Shown here in pieces: positions 16,144 through 22,859 of a stretch of 60,427 bases of DNA. The DNA is from Oscillospiraceae bacterium (GTDB lineage: Bacteria > Bacillota > Clostridia > Oscillospirales > Acutalibacteraceae). Within the stretch, counting starts at the first letter, position 1. Each line of letters starts with the position of its first letter. A program made the translations under genes and the position numbers. The notes beneath the pieces are model-generated. The model searched no databases. It had not been told where the DNA came from and saw only the letters and a program-made list of their open reading frames with translations. The DNA is taken from NCBI GenBank assembly GCA_015065505.1, contig SVQE01000008.1, positions 1 to 60,427 of the forward strand, written 5' to 3'.

Positions 16144-18270
16144 TTACCAATCAAAGTATTCTTCCAGTGCTTTTGTAATGTCATCAAATTTGTAATAAAA
16201 ATTATGAACCCATGTGTTTTTATCAACAAATTCAGCAAAATAGTATGTTCTTAAATCACGCACAAACGGTCTGTAAATTTCAATGCCTCGTTTCTTATTT
16301 TCGATATAAATGTGTCTTTCGTCCCATAGTTTTCTTAAAATAAATGTAAAAATCGTCTTGCCTGTTTCTAACGCTCTAATAAATTCACACCATGTTATAC
16401 TTAATTCTTTTTCTAAGTTATCATCTTTTATGAATTTATTTGCGTACTCTGCAGCTTTGTCTTGATATAAACTCCCTGAGTACCTACCTCCATATTCTTC
16501 ATTAACAATTAAAATAACAATATCCATTTGCTCTATAGTTCTTAAACATTTGTCATGATTATTTAATCCAGTTTCATCAAATGCAGAATTATCTTCTTCA
16601 TTTATGTAAACATTTTTGAAACCTTTTTCAATTAAGTACTTTTTTAGTTGTGCTCTTTTGGTTTCCATATCTCCACGGCATACAGAACTTATTAGTATTT
16701 TTCTGTCAGTTAGTATTGACTTTTTATCAATATTAGACCTATAGATTATATTATCGCCTACAATAAAGTTAGAGTGTATTGAAAACTCAAGTTTTTTTCT
16801 GTTTCTTATTTCTTGAATATATGAATCTAATGAAGGGTGAATGAAATAAAAATTAGATCTTGGAATATGTAGTTTGTCCAATACAATACCTGTTCCGCAA
16901 GGTAAAAATGTTTGCTTTTTTTCAGTCTCAAAGTTTTGTTGGAATATATATCCTAATAGCCCCATCTTGTATAAAGTGCAAAATGGATGAAAATTATCAG
17001 TATCACAAGACGTTTGGCAATCATTATTACAATTGTTACCATTTAGATAATTAAACTTTCTGCAGATTTCATTAATATCTCTATAACTCAATACATTTGA
17101 ATAGATTAGAGAAAATAGAGTGTCTAATTGTTCCAAAGACAATTCATTTATGAATTTTTCAGTTCTCTCAAGATATTTTTTACATATCTCTGCTGATTTT
17201 TCATTAACAATTTTTCTGAATTCAGATATTTCTATAACTTCTGAACGCAAATAAATACTTTTAAGCATTTCCATGATGTCTCGAGGATTCTTGAGAGTAT
17301 GTCTATAAATATAGTCAAACACAGGTTCTTTTTCACAAGTTTGGATGTGTTCTACATAAGATATGTTTTCTAATGGATTTACAAGATTGTTTTCGTTATA
17401 ACCGATTAATGAAATGTAGTTATTATAAATATTTTTTAAATCATTATATGTATATTCGATTCTTACAATATGGTTTTCCATTTGCTGATTTAATTCGTTT
17501 TCTTTTCCAATTGTAGCCTCGTGTCTAATGGAACAAAAAATTTTAATGTGCTGTGAGAATTTGTGCAATTTTGATATTGCTTCAATTAAACTCGTTTGAG
17601 CATAAGTCCAAAAGATGCGTTTGTATTTACCATGTGTTACTTGCATACTAGGGTCATTTTCGAGACAAACAACCATTGATTCATCTATATTATCGATAAA
17701 CATACACATTTGAAAATGAATCTGTTGATATACAATTATCAGTTTTGGTAACTCCTTAAAAAGCTTATTTAAATCTTTTATACTTAATTGATAAAGAAAA
17801 TTAAAATATTGACAAGGTGTAGTATAAAGTTTATTGTTTAAATACATCTTGCAATCATCATTTAATTCTTCAACATAATCGTTTATTCCTTGATTCTTTA
17901 AAATTGCATTTTTTATTGCAGACAGAGTAATAGAAACTTGCCACAAATCTACCCAATTTTTGTAGTCGGATAAAAAATTGGTAGTAGTTGAATTATACCT
18001 AATACTAGCAATTGAATCAAGCTCTTGGTTTTCAGGTATTAGTAGTGTACCTCTATTTTGCTGCATTAGGACTTTTTTAGCTTTTAGCACAAATGTTTTA
18101 CCGTATCCTTTTGGAGACGAAACGGCAAATATACTACTTTTTGTGAAATCATTGTTTGACAAAAATGTCTTAATAGGGTCAGTTCTATATAATACTTTCA
18201 ACAAGCTTTCATCTAAAGGCATATCGTTAGCATCTACAACAAAATAATTTGATAAAATCTGGTCTATCAT
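16144..18270 (-). CDS. P-loop NTPase with C-terminal DUF4062 (TIR-like) domain
   Basis: Large protein of 708 aa, AT-rich. The N-terminal NTPase has a Walker A-like SSPKGYGKTF at 51-60 and a Walker B-like MFIDNID at 190-196. FCSIRHEA later resembles a sensor motif. The middle is helical with a Cys-rich patch (CNNDCQTSCDTD). Residues about 523-708 match the DUF4062 pattern: ILISSVCRGDMETKRAQL, CLRTIEQMDIVILIVNEEYG, and TWCEFIRALETGKTIF. DUF4062 is a TIR-related fold found in bacterial immune NTPases. I infer a sensor-switch-effector defence protein in the cytoplasm. It faces the same way as the EACC1/HExxH pair. Confidence 0.85.
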   Translation of the reverse strand: MIDQILSNYFVVDANDMPLDESLLKVLYRTDPIKTFLSNNDFTKSSIFAVSSPKGYGKTFVLKAKKVLMQQNRGTLLIPENQELDSIASIRYNSTTTNFLSDYKNWVDLWQVSITLSAIKNAILKNQGINDYVEELNDDCKMYLNNKLYTTPCQYFNFLYQLSIKDLNKLFKELPKLIIVYQQIHFQMCMFIDNIDESMVVCLENDPSMQVTHGKYKRIFWTYAQTSLIEAISKLHKFSQHIKIFCSIRHEATIGKENELNQQMENHIVRIEYTYNDLKNIYNNYISLIGYNENNLVNPLENISYVEHIQTCEKEPVFDYIYRHTLKNPRDIMEMLKSIYLRSEVIEISEFRKIVNEKSAEICKKYLERTEKFINELSLEQLDTLFSLIYSNVLSYRDINEICRKFNYLNGNNCNNDCQTSCDTDNFHPFCTLYKMGLLGYIFQQNFETEKKQTFLPCGTGIVLDKLHIPRSNFYFIHPSLDSYIQEIRNRKKLEFSIHSNFIVGDNIIYRSNIDKKSILTDRKILISSVCRGDMETKRAQLKKYLIEKGFKNVYINEEDNSAFDETGLNNHDKCLRTIEQMDIVILIVNEEYGGRYSGSLYQDKAAEYANKFIKDDNLEKELSITWCEFIRALETGKTIFTFILRKLWDERHIYIENKKRGIEIYRPFVRDLRTYYFAEFVDKNTWVHNFYYKFDDITKALEEYFDW

Positions 18271-18389
18271 ATTTTCACCTCAAAAATAGTTTTTTTATAT
18301 TGTAAATTTAACAGAATACTATTCAATAGAAAATGCAAAAATGTACAAAAAAACGACAAAAAAAGACATTCAAGAACAAAAATTAGGAC

Positions 18390-18850
18390 TTGACAAATGA
18401 AAATCATTTGTTCTCAGGGACAAGCTAGGGGATTAAAATTTAGACCACCCCCCAGTATAAATTTTAATACTCTAACAATATAAAAGCATTCAAAAATGCA
18501 ATGGGATTAAGCTCAAAATTTGGGCATACCATGGGTCACCAAATGATCATAAACAACTTAAAAGGGTTTTTGAAATTTTTTGTGCATATTTTGCAACTGA
18601 AAAAACACCAAAAAATCGACTCCCGAAAGGCAGATTTTCACACATGACGAGAGCCGTTTTATACACTTTTTTCAAAAACATAAAACTTTTGGTTTACATC
18701 AGTAATTTTTACAATTCAGCCGATAACGCTCCTCTGACGGATAGTTATACGTAAAACGAAAACTGAACAGACAAATCGCAAATTTCACAGGTGTAGACCA
18801 ATACTTTTTTGCCGAAAATCGCCTTATAAATCCTGAAAAGATTTTTTCAA
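18390..18850. repeat. 461-bp duplicated noncoding element, right copy
   Basis: Second copy, about 120 bases upstream of the NTPase-DUF4062 start. It has the same orientation relative to its gene as the left copy has to the EACC1 gene. Start, internal T-rich segments and end (GATTTTTTCAA) agree. The GAGCAT hairpin is degenerate here. The remaining bases in 18271-18389 hold the NTPase 5' leader and no gene. Confidence 0.8.
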
Positions 18851-18874
18851 TAAAATTTTGAAAAAGCTACTTAG

Positions 18875-18903
18875 TTGACAAATAATTACAACTGTGGTAT
18901 TCT
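18875..18903 (+). promoter_or_regulatory. Promoter for leader peptide and kinase-like gene
   Basis: TTGACA (18875-18880), a 17-base spacer, then TATTCT (18898-18903). It starts a transcript that carries a leader peptide and an attenuator. Confidence 0.75.
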
Positions 18904-18933
18904 AAACAAAATACTTGAAAGGAACAGCAAATT

Positions 18934-19023
18934 ATGTTTATCTCATCTTATGCAATGAATAGACGAGATCACTCTGCTAGATATATGGTCAGGGTTAGTT
19001 TGCTGTACTCATTTTCGGAATAG
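18934..19023 (+). CDS. 29-aa leader peptide of an attenuator
   Basis: It opens MFISSYAMNRRDHSARYM and ends LLYSFSE, then TAG. AAAGGA lies upstream. Its 3' codons cover TGCTGTAC (19001-19008), which is complementary to GTACAGCA (19058-19065) in the following terminator. A ribosome stalled early in the peptide would free 19001-19008 to pair and weaken the terminator. This is the architecture of antibiotic- or amino-acid-responsive attenuators. Confidence 0.6.
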   Translation: MFISSYAMNRRDHSARYMVRVSLLYSFSE

Positions 19024-19048
19024 TATTATCAGTAAAAGATTTTACAAT

Positions 19049-19083
19049 GCCGTTGGTGTACAGCACCGATGGCTTGTTTTTTT
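19049..19083 (+). terminator. Attenuator terminator before the kinase-like gene
   Basis: The 10-bp stem GCCGTTGGTG/CACCGATGGC (two wobble pairs, loop TACAG) is followed by TTGTTTTTTT. It ends right at the GGAGG ribosome site of the next gene, so termination would silence that gene. Confidence 0.8.
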
Positions 19084-19095
19084 GGAGGCGAGAAA

Positions 19096-19644
19096 ATGAA
19101 ATTAGTATTTATTATCGGCAATGCAGCAGTCGGTAAAATGACGGTAGGACAAGAACTGACAAAAATAACAGATTTAAGACTTTTTCATAATCATATGAGC
19201 ATAGAACCTATATTGGAAATTTTCGGTGATTTTAATGGGAATGCAATTAAAAGATTTCGTGAAATAATCTTTGAAGAATTTGCTAAAAGCGGTAAATACG
19301 GATTAATCTTCACTTATATGTGCGCATTTGACCATCAGGATTGGGATTATATTGAGCATATAAAAAGCATTTTTGAGCCGTATAATACTGAATTTTATTA
19401 TGTTGAGCTTGTTGCTCCGCAGAGCGTAAGGCTTGAGAGGAACAACAGCGAAAACCGATTGAAAAACAAACCGTCAAAGCGAAATATCGAATTGTCGAAC
19501 AAAAGGTTAATTGATGATGACAGCAATTACCGTATTGAAAGTTACGATGGGGAAATAGCATTTGATAATTATATCAAGATTGATAATACAAATCTTTCAG
19601 CGGAAGAAACTGCAAAAATGATTAAAGAACGATTTGATTTATAG
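19096..19644 (+). CDS. P-loop kinase-like protein (AAA_33/shikimate kinase-like)
   Basis: Cytoplasmic protein of 182 aa. Its Walker A is GNAAVGKMTVG, close to the N-terminus. A later RLERNNSENRLKNKPS stretch resembles the LID of nucleotide or small-molecule kinases. ATG at 19096 is chosen from GGAGG seven bases upstream. Substrate unknown. The leader peptide plus attenuator ahead of it is typical of inducible drug-resistance genes, so phosphorylation of an inhibitor is one possibility. Other small-molecule kinases are equally compatible. Confidence 0.8.
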   Translation: MKLVFIIGNAAVGKMTVGQELTKITDLRLFHNHMSIEPILEIFGDFNGNAIKRFREIIFEEFAKSGKYGLIFTYMCAFDHQDWDYIEHIKSIFEPYNTEFYYVELVAPQSVRLERNNSENRLKNKPSKRNIELSNKRLIDDDSNYRIESYDGEIAFDNYIKIDNTNLSAEETAKMIKERFDL

Positions 19645-19655
19645 GAAGTGATATA

Positions 19656-19790
19656 ATGAATTACACTTTTAGGAATTGCACAAATAATGATATTGAGTTT
19701 ATATTAAATTTAAAAGAGTTGTGTCTTAAATGGTACATTGAAAAAATATACGGTTGGGACAAAGAAGTTCAACGCCAAAAAACAGTTTAA
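19656..19790 (+). pseudogene. Truncated GNAT acetyltransferase N-terminus
   Basis: 44 codons from ATG, 11 bases after the kinase-like stop, with AGGAAGTG upstream. The protein MNYTFRNCTNNDIEFILNLK continues with KWYIEKIYGWDKEVQRQ. This is the usual start of a GNAT protein (beta1-alpha1-alpha2, Y..KI.GWD...Q). The frame then enters the structured repeat array at ACAGTTTAAAAC and stops. The acetyl-CoA site is missing. The repeat therefore replaced or displaced the rest of the gene. Confidence 0.7.
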
Positions 19791-20297
19791 AACATCAGGC
19801 ACGTCAAGAAGCTATCAAAAGCCCCACTGGGGCTTTCTCCCGAAGGCGAGCTGCTCACACAGCTCGCCTTCGGAGCTTCTTGTTCTCGTCCCTTCCGTTG
19901 CGTACCAAAAAACAGGTCATCGAATGAACTTAAAAACGAAGGGGATACTCTCGCCGAGAAACAGTTTAAAACGTTAGGCACGTCAAGAAGCTATCAAAAG
20001 CTCCACCGGAGCTTTCTCCCGAAGCCGAGCTGCTCACACAGCTCGCCTTCGGAGCTTCTTGTTCTCGTCCCTTCCGTTGCGTACCAAAAAACAGGTCATC
20101 GAATGATCTTAAAAACGCAGGGGATACTCTCGCCGAGAAACAGTTTAAAACATCAGGGTCGTCAAGAAGCTATCAAAAGCCCCACCGGGGCTTTCTCCCG
20201 AAGCCGAGCTGCTCACACAGCTCGCCTTCGGAGCTTCTTGTTCGAGTCCGCTTCCGGCGTACACAAAAACGAGGCATCGATTGATGCCTCGTTTTTG
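19773..20297. repeat. Tandem array of the structured repeat (179-bp period, about 3 copies)
   Basis: ACAGTTTAAAAC recurs at 19782, 19961 and 20140, a 179-base period. Each unit has outer stem AAGAAGC/GCTTCTT enclosing hairpin 1 (AAGCCCC/GGGGCTT, or AAGCTCC/GGAGCTT in unit 2) and hairpin 2 (CGAAG.CGAGCTG/CAGCTCG.CTTCG). A tail like a tRNA 3' end follows (GTCCCTTCCGTTGCGTACCA, or GTTCGAGTCCGCTTCCGG in unit 3). Units 2 and 3 open with GGGGATACTCTCGCCGAG. Unit 1 lacks that part because it abuts the GNAT fragment. No protein is encoded. 20298-20520 holds no convincing gene. Confidence 0.85.
20265..20296 (+). terminator. Terminator closing the repeat array
   Basis: AAAAACGAGGCATC/GATGCCTCGTTTTT with a 4-base loop, symmetrical on both strands. 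It sits where a tRNA gene would have its terminator, just after the tRNA-like tail. Confidence 0.75.
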
Positions 20298-20521
20298 GTA
20301 CAGTTAATGACTCAGTATTGAAACAGGCTGCATTACCTTGTAGCAGGTTCAATTCGACGATTATATTATCATCTTTGCAATACTGCACATGATTAAAGAG
20401 CTTAAAGGCAGCCGAACCAATGTTGTTGAATTAGATAATGGTGGGGTTGAAATTACCATAGGAAATTCAGTTTACTCAGTTGAGAGAGATTTTTAATTAT
20501 CACAGCATTAAGCAGTTAGTA

Positions 20522-21556
20522 TTATCCTAAAAAGTATGATGATACCGCTTTAATCTCTTCTGTTTCACCGAATTTGCTCCTTGCAAGTTCATAACAAGAT
20601 TTCTCAAAGGGGAATTTTTGAATTAATGACACTAATGCTGGTGTAAGTTTATCTTCAGGAAACATCGGGTTTTGAAGATTTAATATCATTGTTTCAAATT
20701 TCTTATCGGTTTTTGTTTCTATTCCTGCTATAATTCCACTACTTTTAAGAGTATTAATCAGGGTGTAGAATGTGTTGAAATAATCATTATAAACCTCTTG
20801 GAAAAATACATCTTGTTTAAACTTTGAAAATACTTCTGCTTTTTCCTCTTGTGTCATTCTTGAATTAATCTCAGCAAGTTTACCCACTAACCCCATTCCG
20901 ATATTAAAAGCTTCTGCTTGTGCAGCACCTTTCATTGCACCTTTAAAGCCGAAACCACCGCCAGTCATTTGTACTGAGCCACCAACAGCGTTTCCTAAAT
21001 TCTTTGCATTTTGATTTTTGGTTGCTTCAATGCCTGCAAGTGTTGCATATGAAATAGCTGCTTGATTGTAATTATCACAATGATTACCTGTGAATGTTTC
21101 AATATCACTATTAAATACACCAAAAGGAAGAAGTAAACTATAAGCCCTGCCTGCCATTGGTGTTAATCCCTCAAGATACATATCAGCAAAGAAATTTACA
21201 AATGAATCAAAATCATTTACACAGTTATAGTATTTGAATTTGAATCTATTTGTGTAGTATTCTGCAGCTTCTGCAAATTTTAATTTGTACATCAAACAAG
21301 TGTCAAGCTCAGCAGATACCTTGATTGTACTTCCGTTAATTGAGAATTCTTTTTCAGAACCTTGAAGAGGTGACCACTGCGCTGGTTCAGGCACATCATA
21401 TTGAGGGAATGAATCATACGGAGGAAATGTTTTTGGTTCTTCAAGATGTTTTGCCTCCTGGAAAAAATCTTTTCCTATTACATTGTTCATAGTTTTTCCT
21501 AATTTGTTGCTTACATCAACATATTTATTAAAACCGTCTCTTAAATTAAATGCCAT
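20522..21556 (-). CDS. Hypothetical protein with Gly-rich central segment
   Basis: Protein of 344 aa that I do not recognise. The N-terminal third is polar and Pro/Asp-rich. Residues about 195-240 hold a small-residue stretch (GNAVGGSVQMTGGGFGFKG, then AFNIGMGLVGKL) that could insert in a membrane or form a glycine-zipper helix. The C-terminal part is helical. No signal peptide. It lies 13 bases after a 65-aa XRE repressor in the same direction, so it is probably controlled by it. A toxin or phage-derived role is possible but unsupported. Confidence 0.7.
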   Translation of the reverse strand: MAFNLRDGFNKYVDVSNKLGKTMNNVIGKDFFQEAKHLEEPKTFPPYDSFPQYDVPEPAQWSPLQGSEKEFSINGSTIKVSAELDTCLMYKLKFAEAAEYYTNRFKFKYYNCVNDFDSFVNFFADMYLEGLTPMAGRAYSLLLPFGVFNSDIETFTGNHCDNYNQAAISYATLAGIEATKNQNAKNLGNAVGGSVQMTGGGFGFKGAMKGAAQAEAFNIGMGLVGKLAEINSRMTQEEKAEVFSKFKQDVFFQEVYNDYFNTFYTLINTLKSSGIIAGIETKTDKKFETMILNLQNPMFPEDKLTPALVSLIQKFPFEKSCYELARSKFGETEEIKAVSSYFLG

Positions 21557-21569
21557 AATAAAAACTCCT

Positions 21570-21767
21570 TTATTTTAATTCAATAAATAATTCAGGACTT
21601 ACATCTAACGCTATGCATATAGCCTTTAAATCTTCTGCATATAAAGTCCTTTTACCGTTCATAATTGCATTGAATGTAACAGGGGATATGCCTGCCTTAT
21701 CTGCAATTACCTTTTGTTTATATCCGTTTTTGTCTATGTATTCTCGTACTTTCTCATAGACAAGCAT
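21570..21767 (-). CDS. Small XRE-family HTH repressor (65 aa)
   Basis: Single Cro/CI-type helix-turn-helix (KQKVIADKAGISPVTFNAIM, then GKRTLYAEDLKAICIALD). It has no other domain. It is transcribed with the Gly-rich hypothetical gene from a promoter overlapped by repeated TACAGGAWTTCT boxes, and it probably binds those boxes. Confidence 0.85.
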   Translation of the reverse strand: MLVYEKVREYIDKNGYKQKVIADKAGISPVTFNAIMNGKRTLYAEDLKAICIALDVSPELFIELK

Positions 21768-21788
21768 ATATAAACATCACTTCCTTTC

Positions 21789-21858
21789 AGAATTCCTGTA
21801 TTTTATTTAATTGTAATATAGATTTCCTGTATTGTCAATATTTATATACAGGATTTCT
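21789..21858. promoter_or_regulatory. Three operator-like iterons in the divergent region
   Basis: ATACAGGAATTCTG (minus, about 21788-21801), ATACAGGAAATCT (minus, about 21819-21831) and ATACAGGATTTCT (plus, about 21846-21858) overlap or flank the minus-strand promoter. The spacing of about 30 bases suggests repressor dimers on neighbouring helical faces. Confidence 0.55.
21810..21838 (-). promoter_or_regulatory. Promoter of XRE/Gly-rich operon
   Basis: TTGACA (21833-21838), 17-base spacer, TACAAT (21810-21815). Confidence 0.75.
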
Positions 21859-21869
21859 TGATTAAAATA

Positions 21870-21897
21870 TTGATTTTTACAGTATACCGTGTATAAT
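21870..21897 (+). promoter_or_regulatory. Promoter of the divergent XRE regulator
   Basis: TTGATT (21870-21875), 16-base spacer, TATAAT (21892-21897). The spacer contains TACAGTATACCGTGTA, a near-palindrome that could be a second operator. Confidence 0.7.
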
Positions 21898-21916
21898 CAA
21901 ACAAGAGGTGATTATA

Positions 21917-22225
21917 TTGAGGTATGAAATCGGCGCACGAATTCGTCAGTACCGCGAACTGAGAGGTTTAAGCCAAAAAGAACTTGCTGAAATGATTAAT
22001 ATCAGCAACAATCGGCTTTCCAATTGGGAACAAGGAATTAACAGACCCAACGCAGATATACTTGCTTCTCTTTGTAAAGCCTTAGAAGTATCTCCAAGTG
22101 AATTACTAAACATTCATCTTGATACTGACAATCTAACCGAACAAGAACGAAGACTAATTACAGCGTACCGTTCAAAACCTGATTTACAAAAATCAGTCAA
22201 TATCTTACTCGGCATTGAAGAATAG
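21917..22225 (+). CDS. XRE-family transcriptional regulator (102 aa)
   Basis: N-terminal HTH (YRELRGLSQKELAEMINISN, then RLSNWEQGINRPNADILASL) and a short helical C-terminus for dimerisation. I favour a TTG start at 21917 because GAGGTG lies six bases upstream. A GTG at 21908 overlaps that ribosome site. It is divergent from the other repressor, giving a two-repressor arrangement like a lysogeny switch. Confidence 0.85.
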   Translation: MRYEIGARIRQYRELRGLSQKELAEMINISNNRLSNWEQGINRPNADILASLCKALEVSPSELLNIHLDTDNLTEQERRLITAYRSKPDLQKSVNILLGIEE

Positions 22226-22345
22226 TTATGTATACCTTTCCGTTTTAATATCGGAAAGGTTTAATTTATTTGAAAGCTTTTGAAAACTAATTATAAATGT
22301 AGTGATATGTGGAAATTTTAAAGAATTATGTATTATATAATTAAA

Positions 22346-22371
22346 AAAGAGAGTCCGAAGACTCTCTTAGA
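22346..22371 (-). terminator. Terminator downstream of the tRNA-Arg/repeat unit
   Basis: GAGAGTC/GACTCTC stem with a TTCG loop on the minus strand, followed by T6. Confidence 0.7.
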
Positions 22372-22383
22372 TGCCAAAACGCA

Positions 22384-22613
22384 GGGGATACTCTCGCCGA
22401 GGAACAGTTTAAAACATCGGGGAACAAAGCAAATCAGGCAGGGCGTCGAACCCTGCCTGATTTGAACGCCGGAAGGGACTCTCTTCTCAACTATCGAAAG
22501 GTCCACCGGACCTTTCTCCCAATCGCGGCACTTTCTGCGCCGCTCTTGGAGTTCGTTTCGAGCCCCTTCCTGGAGGCGCACCAAAAAAGGATACCCGTTT
22601 GGGTATCCTTTTT
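22384..22613. repeat. Structured repeat, copy E, facing tRNA-Arg
   Basis: The box GGGGATACTCTCGCCGAGGA with ACAGTTTAAAAC is followed by a perfect 14-bp hairpin (CAAATCAGGCAGGG/CCCTGCCTGATTTG). An outer stem GGAAGGG.CTC/GAG.CCCTTCC encloses AAAGGTCC/GGACCTTT and GCGGC/GCCGC. The end TTTCGAGCCCCTTCC plus GGCGCACCA mirrors the tRNA-Arg 3' end across the shared terminator. The spacer 22226-22345 holds no gene. Confidence 0.75.
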
Positions 22614-22614
22614 T
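22583..22614 (-). terminator. Terminator of tRNA-Arg (bidirectional)
   Basis: AAAAGGATACCC/GGGTATCCTTTT with a 4-base loop, directly after the encoded CCA. Confidence 0.85.
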
Positions 22615-22690
22615 GGTACGCCGGAAGGGACTCGAACCCCCGACCTTCTGGTTCGTAGCCAGACACTCTATCCAACTGAGCTACCGGCGC
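22614..22690 (-). tRNA. tRNA-Arg (anticodon ACG)
   Basis: 77-base cloverleaf on the minus strand. The acceptor is GCGCCGG/CCGGCGT (first pair G-U). The D-arm is AGCTCAGTTGGATAGAGT, the anticodon arm TCTGG-CTACGAA-CCAGA gives ACG, and the T-arm is GGGGGTTCGAGTCCC. CCA is encoded. ACG is usually edited to ICG by TadA. Confidence 0.96.
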
Positions 22691-22826
22691 ATACGCTTTA
22701 TAACGCCTAACTAATATAACACAACTAAAATAAAAATGCAAGAAATATTTTGCTCTATCTTAAAACTTATTGTCTGAGCGAAGCGAGTAACCGGAATTCT
22801 TCACTTTTCATTCTTAACTCTTAATT

Positions 22827-22859
22827 AAAAACCTGCTGTCAAAGGACAGCAGGTTTTTA
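22827..22859 (-). terminator. Terminator of zinc-ribbon membrane protein gene
   Basis: AAACCTGCTGTC/GACAGCAGGTTT with A/T runs on both sides. The stop codon overlaps its edge. The AT-rich stretch 22740-22826 contains TTAACTCTTAA-type short repeats and no gene. Confidence 0.75.

Noticed and set aside
19783-20297. CRISPR array
   Set aside because: The 179-base units are nearly identical throughout, with no short repeat-unique spacer pattern and no cas genes.
13395-20321. Open frames reading ILSPRNSLK and SPTGAFSRSRAA in several places
   Set aside because: They are translations of the structured repeat box and hairpins, recur wherever the repeat occurs, and lack ribosome sites.
20389-20496. 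35-codon frame MIKELKGSRTNVVELDNGGV after the repeat array
   Set aside because: No ribosome site or promoter. It could be the tail of a lost gene, but nothing supports expression.
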